Source of the DNA: Frischella japonica | GTDB lineage: Bacteria > Pseudomonadota > Gammaproteobacteria > Enterobacterales > Orbaceae | NCBI RefSeq assembly: GCF_014489845.1 | Contig: NZ_JABURY010000003.1 | Coordinates: 1-64,000 of the forward strand | Length of the DNA stretch: 64,000 nucleotides | Direction of reading: 5' to 3' | Part shown: one piece after another, positions 10,396-18,992 of the stretch | How the letters are laid out: every line of letters starts with the position of its first letter | Numbering within the stretch: position 1 is the first letter of the stretch | Notes under the pieces: generated by a model | The model's input: the letters and a program-made list of their open reading frames with translations, nothing else | Told to the model about the DNA's origin: nothing | The model's database searches: none | Program-made: the position numbers and the translations under genes

Positions 10396-10440
10396 AAAAC
10401 TTCCCTTAAGAATAAAGACTAATGTTGCTCAATAGGTATC

Positions 10441-11436
10441 TTATTGCCATTTACGATGATAGGCCCCTAAAGTTGTTTGACTACCTTCTGACACTGAGCC
10501 TAGTATATCCATCCATTGTTTTTCAGCTTGATAAGCATGAGGATTCATCAAATAGCGATCAATTGCCTGACGCCAGACTCTAGTCACTTGCTCGACGTAG
10601 GCGGGGCTACGCTGACGACCCTCAATTTTTACTGATGCAATATTGGCAGAAAATAAATCTGGTAATAGTTCAATCGTATTTAAACTTGTTGGTTCTTCAA
10701 TCGGGTGGTATAAGGTATTTTCAACAAAATAACGACCTTTACATAAAGTTGGGTAACCCGCATTTTCACCTTTCTTATGGCAATCTATTAACACATTGTT
10801 TAAACGCGATTCTAATCCGCGTTCGGTTTCCTCCCAGCGGACAAATTTTGCAGGCGAACAAGCACCAACAGTATTCGGTGATTCTCCTGTTAAATAAGAG
10901 GAAAGGTAACAACGACCTTCCGCCATAATACATAGACTTCCAAAAGCGAACACTTCCAGTGGAATTGGCGATACTTGGGCTAATTGCTTAACTTGATGGA
11001 TTGATAATACTCGAGGTAGCACAATACGATGTGGTTTAAAATTATTATGGTAAAACTTGATTGATTCAATGTTTGTTGATGAAGCTTGAACAGATACATG
11101 ACGTTCAATATCGGGATATTTTTCAGCCGCATAATCAAGTATTGCTAAATCAGCTAAGATTAGGGCATCAGCGCCAATATTTGCTGCCATATCAACGGCA
11201 TTTTGCCAGCGAGAGAAATTATCAGGATGAGCAAAAGTATTTATCGCAATATGCAATTTTTTACCTTTCCTGTGAACATAATCTGATGCTTCGAATAGTC
11301 GTTTTTCATTAAAATTTAGTCCAGCGAAATGGCGAGCATTGGTATCATCTTTTAAACCAATATAAACAGCATCAGCGCCATTATCAATTGCAGTTTTTAG
11401 TGCTGGTAAAGAACCAGCAGGACATAAGAGTTCCAT
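10441..11436 (-). CDS. ubiU: O2-independent ubiquinone biosynthesis protein UbiU (U32 family)
   Basis: UbiU is the partner of UbiV in anaerobic ubiquinone hydroxylation. The [4Fe-4S] ligands seen in E. coli are conserved at identical positions: C169 (FGSLCIMAEGRC), C176, C193 (GACSPAKF) and C232 (YPTLCKGRYF). Length 331 aa, as in E. coli. It is first in a minus-strand unit ubiU-ubiV-csdA. ubiT, which is divergent from ubiU in E. coli, is not here; a LacI-family gene occupies the divergent position, 358 bases away. Confidence 0.96.
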   Translation of the reverse strand: MELLCPAGSLPALKTAIDNGADAVYIGLKDDTNARHFAGLNFNEKRLFEASDYVHRKGKKLHIAINTFAHPDNFSRWQNAVDMAANIGADALILADLAILDYAAEKYPDIERHVSVQASSTNIESIKFYHNNFKPHRIVLPRVLSIHQVKQLAQVSPIPLEVFAFGSLCIMAEGRCYLSSYLTGESPNTVGACSPAKFVRWEETERGLESRLNNVLIDCHKKGENAGYPTLCKGRYFVENTLYHPIEEPTSLNTIELLPDLFSANIASVKIEGRQRSPAYVEQVTRVWRQAIDRYLMNPHAYQAEKQWMDILGSVSEGSQTTLGAYHRKWQ

Positions 11437-11794
11437 AAATAATTATTCCTCAAATATAACCTTAATATTATGCAATAAAACCTTAGTCATTGCGAATATA
11501 AAATCGTGTAATTATCGAGATAAAAGAATTCGTTAAGACAATCTGAGAAATATTATATATGATTTTATCCATGCTTTGATTAAGTACATAATAGCAGTAT
11601 TAGATTAATCGTTGATAATCATATGTTAATTTATATCACGAAGAATTATTGTGCGATATTGTTATTTTGACGTAGTAATTTTTAACTGTATTTCTAAAAT
11701 ATTGCGAATTGTATCGTAAAAATTAGCTAATTTTCTGATCTTTTGACTAATTATTGGTAATTTAAATAAATAATAGTTATAGCCCAAATATATT
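11437..11794. other. Divergent intergenic region between ubiU and a LacI-family gene
   Basis: 358 bases of AT-rich DNA between two divergent genes. No gene is visible. On the minus strand a TATAAT-like -10 lies at 11552-11557, suitable for ubiU. Around 11576-11589 there is one clear FNR half-site (TTGAT on plus, ATCAA on minus), but the other half is poor. I see no complete regulator palindrome. In E. coli ubiUV is oxygen-regulated, so a control site is expected here, but the sequence alone does not show a convincing one. Confidence 0.4.
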
Positions 11795-12880
11795 ATGTCG
11801 AAACGAAAAATTACTTTAAAGGCAATTGCTCAGCGTGCTGGATTATCAATAGCTTCGGTTTCCAGAGTGATACACACACCACATTTAACGCATCGGGATA
11901 CCCAGAGTCGGGTTAATCAAGCTATTTCAGAACTCAATTTTGATGCAAAAGAATTGTTCAAAAATTATCACGCTGTTAACCAAAGTAATACAATTTTAGT
12001 CATTGATAATCAACTTATTCCGAATAGTTTGATTAATCATGGTATTGAATATAAAGCAAAAATGGAAGGGTATAAATTGCTTTATTTACGATTTATTTAT
12101 TTTAACGAAAACGAGATTCAACAAATTATTAGTTATACCATCAATCATCATTTAGATGGTATTTTAATCATCAATGATTCGCCTTATTTAAAGCGCCTAT
12201 TACAATTTCAACATGCATTACCACCGATAGTATTAATTAACCAATTTTCAATGAGTTTACCTTGTATTTATTTCGATCATTTATCCATTGGTTATCAAGC
12301 AACTGAATATTTGCTGAGCTTAGGTCACAGGAATATTGCGATATTATTGGCGGAGGAAGAACGTAATGAGGTTTATCAACTGTTCAACGGCTATCAACAA
12401 GCCTTAGCTCGGGCGAATATAATGGTAAATGATAAATTAATTGCTTATCAATCAGTTAGTTATTCAGCATGTAAAACTGCTTTAAGAACAATGATGAGCA
12501 GCACACAACCACCATCAGCAATCATATGTACTGATTGCTTAAGTTTAAATTTTCTCGATCGAGAGCAACAATCTAATAGTTCATCTGGTTATAGCATTAG
12601 TACAGAAAGTGCTATTTGTGGTGTCATTGATCAATGTCGAGCAATGAAAATTAATATTCCGGAACGATTATCTTTGTTACAGTTTGTACATGATAATTCC
12701 CATAAACCTTATCAACCATTGAACCATATTACCGCGATTTATAAACCACTATTTGAAATGGGAGAACAAGCTATGCTGTTATTAGTTTCAATGCTGAATT
12801 GTGATCAACCGATTCGTCTGGCAAAAATGATTGAATGTGAACTAATCATTCGTCATTCAACGACTAAATTAAATCAATAA
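11795..12880 (+). CDS. LacI-family transcriptional regulator, CytR-like
   Basis: A LacI/GalR repressor with an N-terminal helix-turn-helix (ITLKAIAQRAGLSIASVSRV, residues 6-25), a hinge near 50-58 and a periplasmic-binding-like effector domain. Segments PPIVLINQF and the C-terminus CELIIRHSTTKLNQ resemble the CytR nucleoside repressor (PPMVMANEF, CELIIRGSTRALP). At about residues 255-275 it carries an extra Ser-rich stretch not found in CytR, making it 361 aa against 341. No nucleoside genes lie nearby and no Shine-Dalgarno precedes the ATG, so target and effector are unknown. It is divergent from ubiU and convergent with xseA. Confidence 0.75.
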   Translation: MSKRKITLKAIAQRAGLSIASVSRVIHTPHLTHRDTQSRVNQAISELNFDAKELFKNYHAVNQSNTILVIDNQLIPNSLINHGIEYKAKMEGYKLLYLRFIYFNENEIQQIISYTINHHLDGILIINDSPYLKRLLQFQHALPPIVLINQFSMSLPCIYFDHLSIGYQATEYLLSLGHRNIAILLAEEERNEVYQLFNGYQQALARANIMVNDKLIAYQSVSYSACKTALRTMMSSTQPPSAIICTDCLSLNFLDREQQSNSSSGYSISTESAICGVIDQCRAMKINIPERLSLLQFVHDNSHKPYQPLNHITAIYKPLFEMGEQAMLLLVSMLNCDQPIRLAKMIECELIIRHSTTKLNQ

Positions 12881-12925
12881 TAATAGTCAGATAAAATATC
12901 TTCTGGCGTTAGGTCTATTTTTGTA

Positions 12926-14266
12926 TTAGCTGTCTTTGATGTTAGTCACAGTGCTGATAATTTTTCCTGACAATAGCTTTGTAGTGATTGTTTCACCTAC
13001 TTTAATATTATTGGTACTCGTAATAACATGTTGCTGATAGTCAGTGGTAATAGAATAACCACGTTCTAATGTTGCTAATGGACTAACCATATTCAATTGT
13101 GAGGTTTGAATAACAAATTGATGTTTAGCATTTTGTAGCTGTAAGTTAATATTGGTAAGTAATTGCTGTTTTTTTTGAGAAATTGTTTGCTGATAACGTT
13201 CAATATGATACTTGGGTGTTAATCGTTGTATATTTTGAGTTAAATGATTTAGTTTATTACTATGACTTAGCAACGTTTGCTTTATAGCTAGATGTAGCGC
13301 TTGACGTTGAGCCAGCAATAGTGTCTGTTGTTTTACAAGCTTAACTTGTGGATGTTGGGTTTGTAATCGGTGACGTATGGTTTGTAAGTGTTGATTTTTT
13401 ATTAGCAGTACATGATCAATTGCCATGGCAAGATGTTGCTCTAGCACTTTCAAATCTTTCATTTGATCATGTTTATCACGACTAATCAATTCTGCAGCAG
13501 CAGATGGCGTAGCTGCTCGTAAATCGGCAACAAAATCGGCAATAGTGAAATCGATTTCATGACCAACAGCGCTAATAATGGGTAATTGACTATTAAAAAT
13601 GGATCTGGCAACAACCTCTTCATTAAATGGCCATAAATCTTCCAATGATCCCCCTCCACGACCAACTATTAACACATCACATTCATGTCGTTGATTGGCT
13701 ATTTCAATCATTCTTGCAATTTGAGCCGCAGCACCGTCGCCTTGTACTAGAGATGGGTAAATTATAATCGCTAAACTTGGATCACGACGGTTAAGAATTT
13801 GGCAAATATCATGTAAAGCTGCACCGGTTGAAGAGGTTACTATACCCACAGTTTGAATATTTTTAGGAATCGGTTGCTTGTGAGAGATTTCAAATAACCC
13901 TTCTTGTTGTAATTTCTGTTTGAGCTGTTCAAATCGTTGTTGGAGTAAACCAGCTCCAGCTAGTTGTAATTTATCGATGACTAACTGATATTCACCTCTT
14001 GCTTCATAAAGTGTTACTGATGCACTGACCAAAACTTGTTGACCATTGTGTGGGGTGAATCCAGTTCGAAAGTTGCTATTTCGAAACATAGCACATCGAA
14101 CCTGTGCTGCCTCATCTTTTAATGTAAAATACCAATGACCTGATGTCGGTTTAGAAAAGTTAGATATTTCGCCGATTAACCAAATTTGACCGATACTATC
14201 GGTTAGTAAATCTTTGACCATTTGATTGAGGTCTTTAACAGACAAAATTGCACTATTACCTAACAT
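12926..14266 (-). CDS. xseA: Exodeoxyribonuclease VII large subunit XseA
   Basis: XseA is the catalytic large subunit of exonuclease VII, which degrades single-stranded DNA from both ends together with XseB. It has the N-terminal OB-fold ([13 protein letters not shown], then [10 protein letters not shown] and GHWYFTLKD), the catalytic core with [29 protein letters not shown] and [16 protein letters not shown], and a long Gln-rich coiled coil (about 265-400). Length 446 aa against 456 in E. coli. AAGGG precedes the ATG. xseB is not adjacent. Confidence 0.96.
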   Translation of the reverse strand: MLGNSAILSVKDLNQMVKDLLTDSIGQIWLIGEISNFSKPTSGHWYFTLKDEAAQVRCAMFRNSNFRTGFTPHNGQQVLVSASVTLYEARGEYQLVIDKLQLAGAGLLQQRFEQLKQKLQQEGLFEISHKQPIPKNIQTVGIVTSSTGAALHDICQILNRRDPSLAIIIYPSLVQGDGAAAQIARMIEIANQRHECDVLIVGRGGGSLEDLWPFNEEVVARSIFNSQLPIISAVGHEIDFTIADFVADLRAATPSAAAELISRDKHDQMKDLKVLEQHLAMAIDHVLLIKNQHLQTIRHRLQTQHPQVKLVKQQTLLLAQRQALHLAIKQTLLSHSNKLNHLTQNIQRLTPKYHIERYQQTISQKKQQLLTNINLQLQNAKHQFVIQTSQLNMVSPLATLERGYSITTDYQQHVITSTNNIKVGETITTKLLSGKIISTVTNIKDS

Positions 14267-14484
14267 AAATACCCTTTATCAGCAAACCTTTTTGTTTGAT
14301 TAATTAAAATATTTTATAAATTAATGCTATTACGGTTTTGGGAACGCAGTCATTAATTTTATACATTGCTTTTTTTATACAATCTCATTAATTCATATCT
14401 TGATAAGTGATACGTTTATAGACGTTTGTTAACTTAGTTTTTAGTTCTATAAAACATTGGTTATAATCACTTTATAAATACAAA

Positions 14485-15288
14485 TCAACAGTCAAACTCA
14501 GCCCAAATTGGTGCGTGGTCAGAGGGTTTATCCATACCCCGAATTTCAAGATCAATGCCTGTATTGATACAGTATTGTGTTAACTGCTGACTGGCTAATA
14601 TCAAATCAATTCTTAGTCCCGTATTAGTATCAAAGCCACGAGAGCGGTAATCGAACCATGAATATTGTTTATTCAGTGGATTTTGCGAGCGGAAAGTATC
14701 GACAAAGCCAAGTTGAAAAATTTGCGCCATCCATTGGCGTTCCTCTGGTAAAAATGAACATTTACCCGTTTTTAACCAACGTTTTTTACTCTCTTCTGAC
14801 AAGCCTATATCTAAATCGGTCGGACTAATATTCATATCACCCATGATAATGGTTAATTGTTGATTAAGGGCAGCCGTCTGCAAATAATCAAATAAATCTT
14901 GGTAAAATTTCTGTTTAGTAGGAAATTTAATCGGGTGTTCTCGGTTATCTCCTTGAGGAAAGTAACCATTAATAATTGTAATTTCACCGAGCTTACTGGG
15001 TATTTTGATTTCAATTAAGCGGCATTGTGCATCGTCGGTATCGGTCGGTAATCCATAACGTACGGTATTTGCTACTTGTTTGGTTAATAACGCAACACCA
15101 TAATGACTTTTTTGACCATGGTAATACATGTGATAGCCTAAATGTTCTAGCTCTGCAATTGGAAACAGCTCATTATGAACTTTGGTTTCTTGTAAGCCGA
15201 TTACGTCGGGTTGATATTTATTGATAATAGCTTCAAGTTGATGAATTCTTGCTCTTAGGCTGTTAATGTTAAACGAAATAAATTTCAT
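14485..15288 (-). CDS. xthA: Exodeoxyribonuclease III XthA
   Basis: XthA is the major apurinic/apyrimidinic endonuclease and 3'-5' exonuclease of base-excision repair. Residues typical of the endonuclease/exonuclease/phosphatase fold are visible: N7 ([10 protein letters not shown]), E34 (GLQETKVH), the [11 protein letters not shown] motif (about 150) and H258 (PSDHAPIW). Length 267 aa against 268 in E. coli. It is a single gene with no evident ribosome binding site and an AT-rich 218-base gap to xseA on its 3' side. Confidence 0.97.
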   Translation of the reverse strand: MKFISFNINSLRARIHQLEAIINKYQPDVIGLQETKVHNELFPIAELEHLGYHMYYHGQKSHYGVALLTKQVANTVRYGLPTDTDDAQCRLIEIKIPSKLGEITIINGYFPQGDNREHPIKFPTKQKFYQDLFDYLQTAALNQQLTIIMGDMNISPTDLDIGLSEESKKRWLKTGKCSFLPEERQWMAQIFQLGFVDTFRSQNPLNKQYSWFDYRSRGFDTNTGLRIDLILASQQLTQYCINTGIDLEIRGMDKPSDHAPIWAEFDC

Positions 15289-15735
15289 AGATAAAAAAAT
15301 GAATGACTAAAGTTATTCATCATGCTAGCAAAAATCCGTTATACTGTTAAGTGGATTAAATTAATATTAGAGTTTTAGGCAGATGAGAAATTAAAGTTTT
15401 ATTTCACATTAGGTTATTTATGTACTAGGTTTAATCTAATAGGTTATGACTGTATTTATTGGTTTGACTAAAAAATTAAGATAGTAACCCACGAAGACTA
15501 ACTAAGATTGAATGTAGAGACTTGGATTGTGGGATTCTTAATGGTCTTTAGCTGCGAATTTATGCTAGGTAGTTACGCAATCTTTTATCTTAATTGCTTA
15601 ATAAATATTTATATAGTTATGGTAAAAAAAGAATATCTTATTTTGATAAATTGGTAAAGGAATGGAGTTAACGTTAATGCATTTTGCAGTATTCTTAATA
15701 CAATAACATATTATTAAAACGTATTTGGGGTTTTT
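15289..15735. other. Intergenic region between xthA and tyrA with a possible structured leader
   Basis: 447 bases between the divergent xthA and tyrA genes. I see no gene. A possible RNA fold lies at 15488-15533: outer stem CCCAC/GTGGG (15488-15492, 15529-15533) and inner stem CTAAG/CTTGG (15502-15506, 15521-15525). A 12-codon frame at 15446-15484 has no usable ribosome binding site and no Tyr/Phe run. No TyrR box of the form TGTAAA-N6-TTTACA was found. GGGG at 15726-15729 serves tyrA. Confidence 0.35.
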
Positions 15736-16857
15736 ATGTCGGTAGAATTAAACAGTTTACGTGATAAGATTGATGAAATCGATCAAGCAATTTTATCTTT
15801 AATTGCCAAGCGACTGGAATTAGTTGCACAAGTCGGGGAAGTAAAAAGCTTGCATGGTCTACCGATTTATGATCCCAAACGCGAATCTACAATGCTAGCA
15901 AAACGACGTTATGAAGCTGAACAGGCAGGTATTCCGCCTAATTTAATTGAGGATATTCTTCGACGTCTTATGCGGGAATCGTACATTAGTGAAAATGATA
16001 AAGGTTTTAAGAAGGTTTATAGTGGTCAGGGATCTGTAGTAATCGTTGGTGGTAATGGGCAAATGGGCAGGCTTTTTACTCGTTTATTCACACTGTCAGG
16101 TTATTATGTAAAAATATTGGGTTCAAAAAATATGCATCAAGCTACAGAAATGGTCGCTGATGCAGCAGTAGTGATTATTACTGTACCAATTAATAAAACA
16201 GTTGAAATAATTAATCAATTACCGGAACTACCACATGATTGTATCTTAACGGATTTTACTTCAATAAAACAAATCCCATTACAAACTATGTTAAATAAAC
16301 ATCGCGGTCCTGTTGTCGGGTTGCACCCTATGTTCGGTCCTGATGTGCCTAATTTAGCAAAGCAAGTTATTGTCTATTGTGACGGACGGCAGGTTGAAAA
16401 ATATCAATGGCTGATTGAACAGATGAAAATTTGGGGGGCAATTCTTTATCCTATTACTGCTAGCGAACATGATAAATGCATGTCATTTATTCAAGCATTA
16501 CGTCATTTTACTTCATTTACATATGGTGTAAATTTACAGCAAGAACAGGCTAATTTGGAGCAACTTATTGCATTATCTTCACCGATTTATCGTTTAGAGT
16601 TGATGATGGTTGGGCGGTTATTTGCACAAGATCCACAGCTTTATGCGGATATCATAATGTCATCTGAGCAAAATATTGAGTTAATTAAACATTACTATCA
16701 ACGATTTGGTGAAATGGTACAATTAATTGATCAGGGTGATAAGCAGCAGTTTATCAAGCATTTTAATCAGGTTACCGAATGGTTCGGTGATTATGCTCAA
16801 CGATTTATAAAAGAAAGCCAATCTTTATTAAAATTAGCAAATGACAATCGTGCTTAA
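15736..16857 (+). CDS. tyrA: Bifunctional chorismate mutase / prephenate dehydrogenase TyrA
   Basis: TyrA turns chorismate into prephenate and then, with NAD+, into 4-hydroxyphenylpyruvate, the tyrosine branch. The chorismate mutase domain is residues 1-90 ([14 protein letters not shown]28, K37). The dehydrogenase domain starts at [14 protein letters not shown] (Rossmann glycines at 105-111) and carries H197 in GLHPMFGP. Length 373 aa, like E. coli, with near-identical C-terminal blocks ([20 protein letters not shown]). aroF, its usual operon partner, is not upstream. It converges on a LacI-family gene 20 bases away. Confidence 0.98.
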   Translation: MSVELNSLRDKIDEIDQAILSLIAKRLELVAQVGEVKSLHGLPIYDPKRESTMLAKRRYEAEQAGIPPNLIEDILRRLMRESYISENDKGFKKVYSGQGSVVIVGGNGQMGRLFTRLFTLSGYYVKILGSKNMHQATEMVADAAVVIITVPINKTVEIINQLPELPHDCILTDFTSIKQIPLQTMLNKHRGPVVGLHPMFGPDVPNLAKQVIVYCDGRQVEKYQWLIEQMKIWGAILYPITASEHDKCMSFIQALRHFTSFTYGVNLQQEQANLEQLIALSSPIYRLELMMVGRLFAQDPQLYADIIMSSEQNIELIKHYYQRFGEMVQLIDQGDKQQFIKHFNQVTEWFGDYAQRFIKESQSLLKLANDNRA

Positions 16858-16877
16858 TTTTAGGAAATGAGCCAATA

Positions 16878-17909
16878 TTATAAGCTAGCTCTAGTTTTGA
16901 TAATGGGGATTAAAAATGATAAGTCTGTTTCAGTATCATCAATATCAGGGCAAATCTGTTTTAATAAAAGTGTTGCTGTGTGTTGACCCATTAGCTCAGC
17001 AGGTAACGCTACAGTTGTTAATGGAGGGACACAGACTTGACTAAATTCACTGTCACCAAACCCACATACAGCCAATTGATAAGGGACTCGAATATGGCGG
17101 CGATGGCATTCGTTAAGTACTCCACCTGCTAATTCGTCAGTAGTACAAATTAAAGCGTCAAGTTCGGGCCAATTTAAAAGCATTTCTGGTAGCAATTCAC
17201 TTCCAGTGGCAAAGCTAGCTGGTTTAGCTGCATTGATAATTCTATGCGTAGGTAGATGATGAGCTAACATTGCTCGATGCCAACCATGCAATCGTTGTTG
17301 AAAAAGATGATATTGTTGATTAGCACACAATAATCCAATATGTCGATAACCTTGTTTGATAACGTACTCTGTTAACATTAACATTGCTAAACTATCATCA
17401 GGTTGAATATTGATATTGATACAAGAGTAAGATTGAATACCGATGTTTATTATCGGTAATGTTTTACGGTGAACAATTTTTTCAATTATAGTTGGATTTT
17501 CTACATAGAATAATACAATAGCGGCAAGATTCTGACTGTACAGTGCATTGATTAATTGTGCTTCGTTTTTATGATAGTGATATGTTTCAATAATTAAGGT
17601 GGTGTAACCATCTTTAGCTAAACTTGTTTGTAACGAATTAAGTAAAATTCTCGTTGAATGGTCACAAATTTTAGTGGTGACGACTGCAATTAATCGATTG
17701 GCAGATGCCGACGCTAATAAGCTCGCCACAACGTTCGGTTTATAACCTAAATCATCTATAGCTGTTTGTATTTTCTTGCGCAATTTATCAGAAACTCGCT
17801 CTGGTGTACGTAATGCCCTTGATACGGTCATGGTGCCCACGCCAGCATATTTGGCCACATCAAATAATGTAATTTGTCCAGTGTTGCGACGTTTCTTCGT
17901 ATCTTGCAT
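16878..17909 (-). CDS. LacI-family regulator, GntR/IdnR-like, divergent from a PTS operon
   Basis: A 343-aa LacI/GalR repressor: helix-turn-helix at residues 13-32 (ITLFDVAKYAGVGTMTVSRA), hinge near 57-64 and a ligand-binding domain. The layout VSRALRTPERVS and the core LDALICTTDELAGGVLNECHRR resemble the gluconate regulators GntR/IdnR of E. coli. Its divergent position, 313 bases from a IIA-IIB-IIC PTS, suggests it represses that operon through the CpG-centred palindrome at 18122-18135 (inference). Enterobacterial ascorbate PTS genes use the DeoR-type UlaR instead, so the inducer here may be another sugar acid. Confidence 0.85.
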   Translation of the reverse strand: MQDTKKRRNTGQITLFDVAKYAGVGTMTVSRALRTPERVSDKLRKKIQTAIDDLGYKPNVVASLLASASANRLIAVVTTKICDHSTRILLNSLQTSLAKDGYTTLIIETYHYHKNEAQLINALYSQNLAAIVLFYVENPTIIEKIVHRKTLPIINIGIQSYSCININIQPDDSLAMLMLTEYVIKQGYRHIGLLCANQQYHLFQQRLHGWHRAMLAHHLPTHRIINAAKPASFATGSELLPEMLLNWPELDALICTTDELAGGVLNECHRRHIRVPYQLAVCGFGDSEFSQVCVPPLTTVALPAELMGQHTATLLLKQICPDIDDTETDLSFLIPIIKTRASL

Positions 17910-18079
17910 TTTTTTTCCTATTGCAGCAAAACTAATAATATATTTTGACTATAACTCATTGCTAAATGACATGAATATAAATTAATGCTTTGACATATGG
18001 TAAGTCAATTTTTGAAATAATAATCAATAATGTTATCTTAGACTGTAACCATTCTTATTTTCTTTTCAATATATAAAGA

Positions 18080-18095
18080 TGTTATCTGTATCACA
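18080..18095 (+). promoter_or_regulatory. Candidate CRP site upstream of the PTS operon
   Basis: TGTTA-TCTGTA-TCACA fits the CRP consensus TGTGA-N6-TCACA with one mismatch. The centre (18087.5) lies about 87 bases before the TATGCT hexamer at 18172-18177, so it would sit near -92 of a start point close to 18180, an allowed class I position. The start point is not known, so the site is tentative. Confidence 0.5.
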
Positions 18096-18121
18096 GAATT
18101 GTTAAAAATTTAATTATTTTT

Positions 18122-18135
18122 TGATAGCGCTATCA
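18122..18135. promoter_or_regulatory. Candidate LacI-family operator
   Basis: The perfect palindrome TGATAGCGCTATCA is centred on CG, the hallmark of LacI/GalR operators. It lies between a LacI-family gene and the PTS operon, about 40 bases before a -10-like hexamer, so bound repressor could block the promoter. The sequence differs from the known GntR operator, so the operator assignment rests on position and symmetry only. Confidence 0.65.
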
Positions 18136-18222
18136 CAATTTTTATATTCTTTAATTTTTATTGTTACATAGTATGCTAACTTTTTAATAGAAAATCACAA
18201 TAATGGCTTTATTGGAGGAAAA

Positions 18223-18666
18223 ATGCTAGCAAAATGGTTAACGCAACAAACGGTAAATGTTGTTGAGTCAGTAGATGATTGGAAACAAGCCATTAGGCTT
18301 TGTGCATCACCATTATTAGAAAATAATGCTATTACACCAGCTTATATCGAAGCAATTTTTCAATTGCACGAAACAATTGGTCCGTATTATGTATTAGCAC
18401 CCGGTATTGCAATGCCACATGCTAGACCAGAACAAGGCGTTAATCGACTTGGGTTATCCATGTTGTTAGTGAAAAAAGGGGTAAAATTTAATTCGTCGGA
18501 GAATGATCCTGTTTACTTAATCACTTTATTAGCAGCGAATGATAGTTCTAGTCATGTTGATATGTTAACTCAATTAGCCGCATTATTCGCTGAATCCAAG
18601 GACATCGAAACAATATTTAAGGCACAAGACCGAGAGCAAGTCTTGGCAGTAATTAATCGTTATTAA
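18223..18666 (+). CDS. PTS IIA component, ascorbate/mannitol-type (UlaC-like)
   Basis: The IIA protein receives phosphate from HPr on a histidine and passes it to IIB. The phosphorylation site is H66 in LAPGIAMPHARPEQG, the same motif as in UlaC (PGLAMPHGRPE). Length 147 aa against 154. It is first in an operon with IIB (32-base gap) and IIC. A strong TTGGAGGA precedes the ATG. Substrate cannot be read from IIA alone; L-ascorbate or another sugar acid is likely from the family. Confidence 0.9.
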   Translation: MLAKWLTQQTVNVVESVDDWKQAIRLCASPLLENNAITPAYIEAIFQLHETIGPYYVLAPGIAMPHARPEQGVNRLGLSMLLVKKGVKFNSSENDPVYLITLLAANDSSSHVDMLTQLAALFAESKDIETIFKAQDREQVLAVINRY

Positions 18667-18698
18667 CACTTATAGTTATAGGTAAAAGGATAAACACT

Positions 18699-18971
18699 AT
18701 GAAAATTATGGCAGTTTGTGGTTCTGGTCTTGGTAGTAGTTTTATGGTTGAAATGAATACTAAAAAAGTTTTGAAAAAGTTAGCGATTGATGCTGAAGTT
18801 ACTCATGCAGATCTTGCATCGGCAACACCTGATCAGGCTGATTTATTTATCATGACTAAAGATTTAGCTGCAAGTTCGGGTATTCCCGCAGATAAATTAG
18901 TCGTTTTGAACAATATTATTGATATCAACGAGTTGGAAGCTAAGCTTGTTGAACATTTTGCTAAGCAATAA
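18699..18971 (+). CDS. PTS IIB component, ascorbate family (UlaB-like)
   Basis: IIB takes phosphate from IIA on a cysteine and gives it to the sugar on IIC. The P-loop-like site is C7 in AVCGSGLGSSFMVEMN. Length 90 aa against 101 for UlaB. It lies between the IIA and IIC genes in the same operon. The GSGLGSSFMVEMN form is common in IIB proteins of the ascorbate and galactitol groups; family-level assignment is sound, substrate less so. Confidence 0.9.
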   Translation: MKIMAVCGSGLGSSFMVEMNTKKVLKKLAIDAEVTHADLASATPDQADLFIMTKDLAASSGIPADKLVVLNNIIDINELEAKLVEHFAKQ

Positions 18972-18992
18972 TCAAATTTATGAGGTGTTGCT

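Larger units (their letters stand above)
17910..18222. other. Divergent control region between LacI regulator and PTS operon
   Basis: 313 AT-rich bases with no gene. It holds a CRP-like site (18080-18095), a perfect 14-bp palindrome (18122-18135) and a TATGCT -10-like hexamer at 18172-18177 before the PTS genes. The ribosome binding site TTGGAGGA lies at about 18211-18218. The arrangement is that of a catabolite-controlled sugar operon with a local repressor. Confidence 0.6.

Noticed and set aside
11576-11625. FNR-like half-sites upstream of ubiU
   Set aside because: TTGAT occurs at 11576-11580 and again near 11612, but the second half-sites match at only about two of five positions.
15446-15484. 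12-codon frame as a tyrA leader peptide
   Set aside because: It has no Tyr/Phe run and its AGG is only two bases from the ATG, too close to serve as ribosome binding site.
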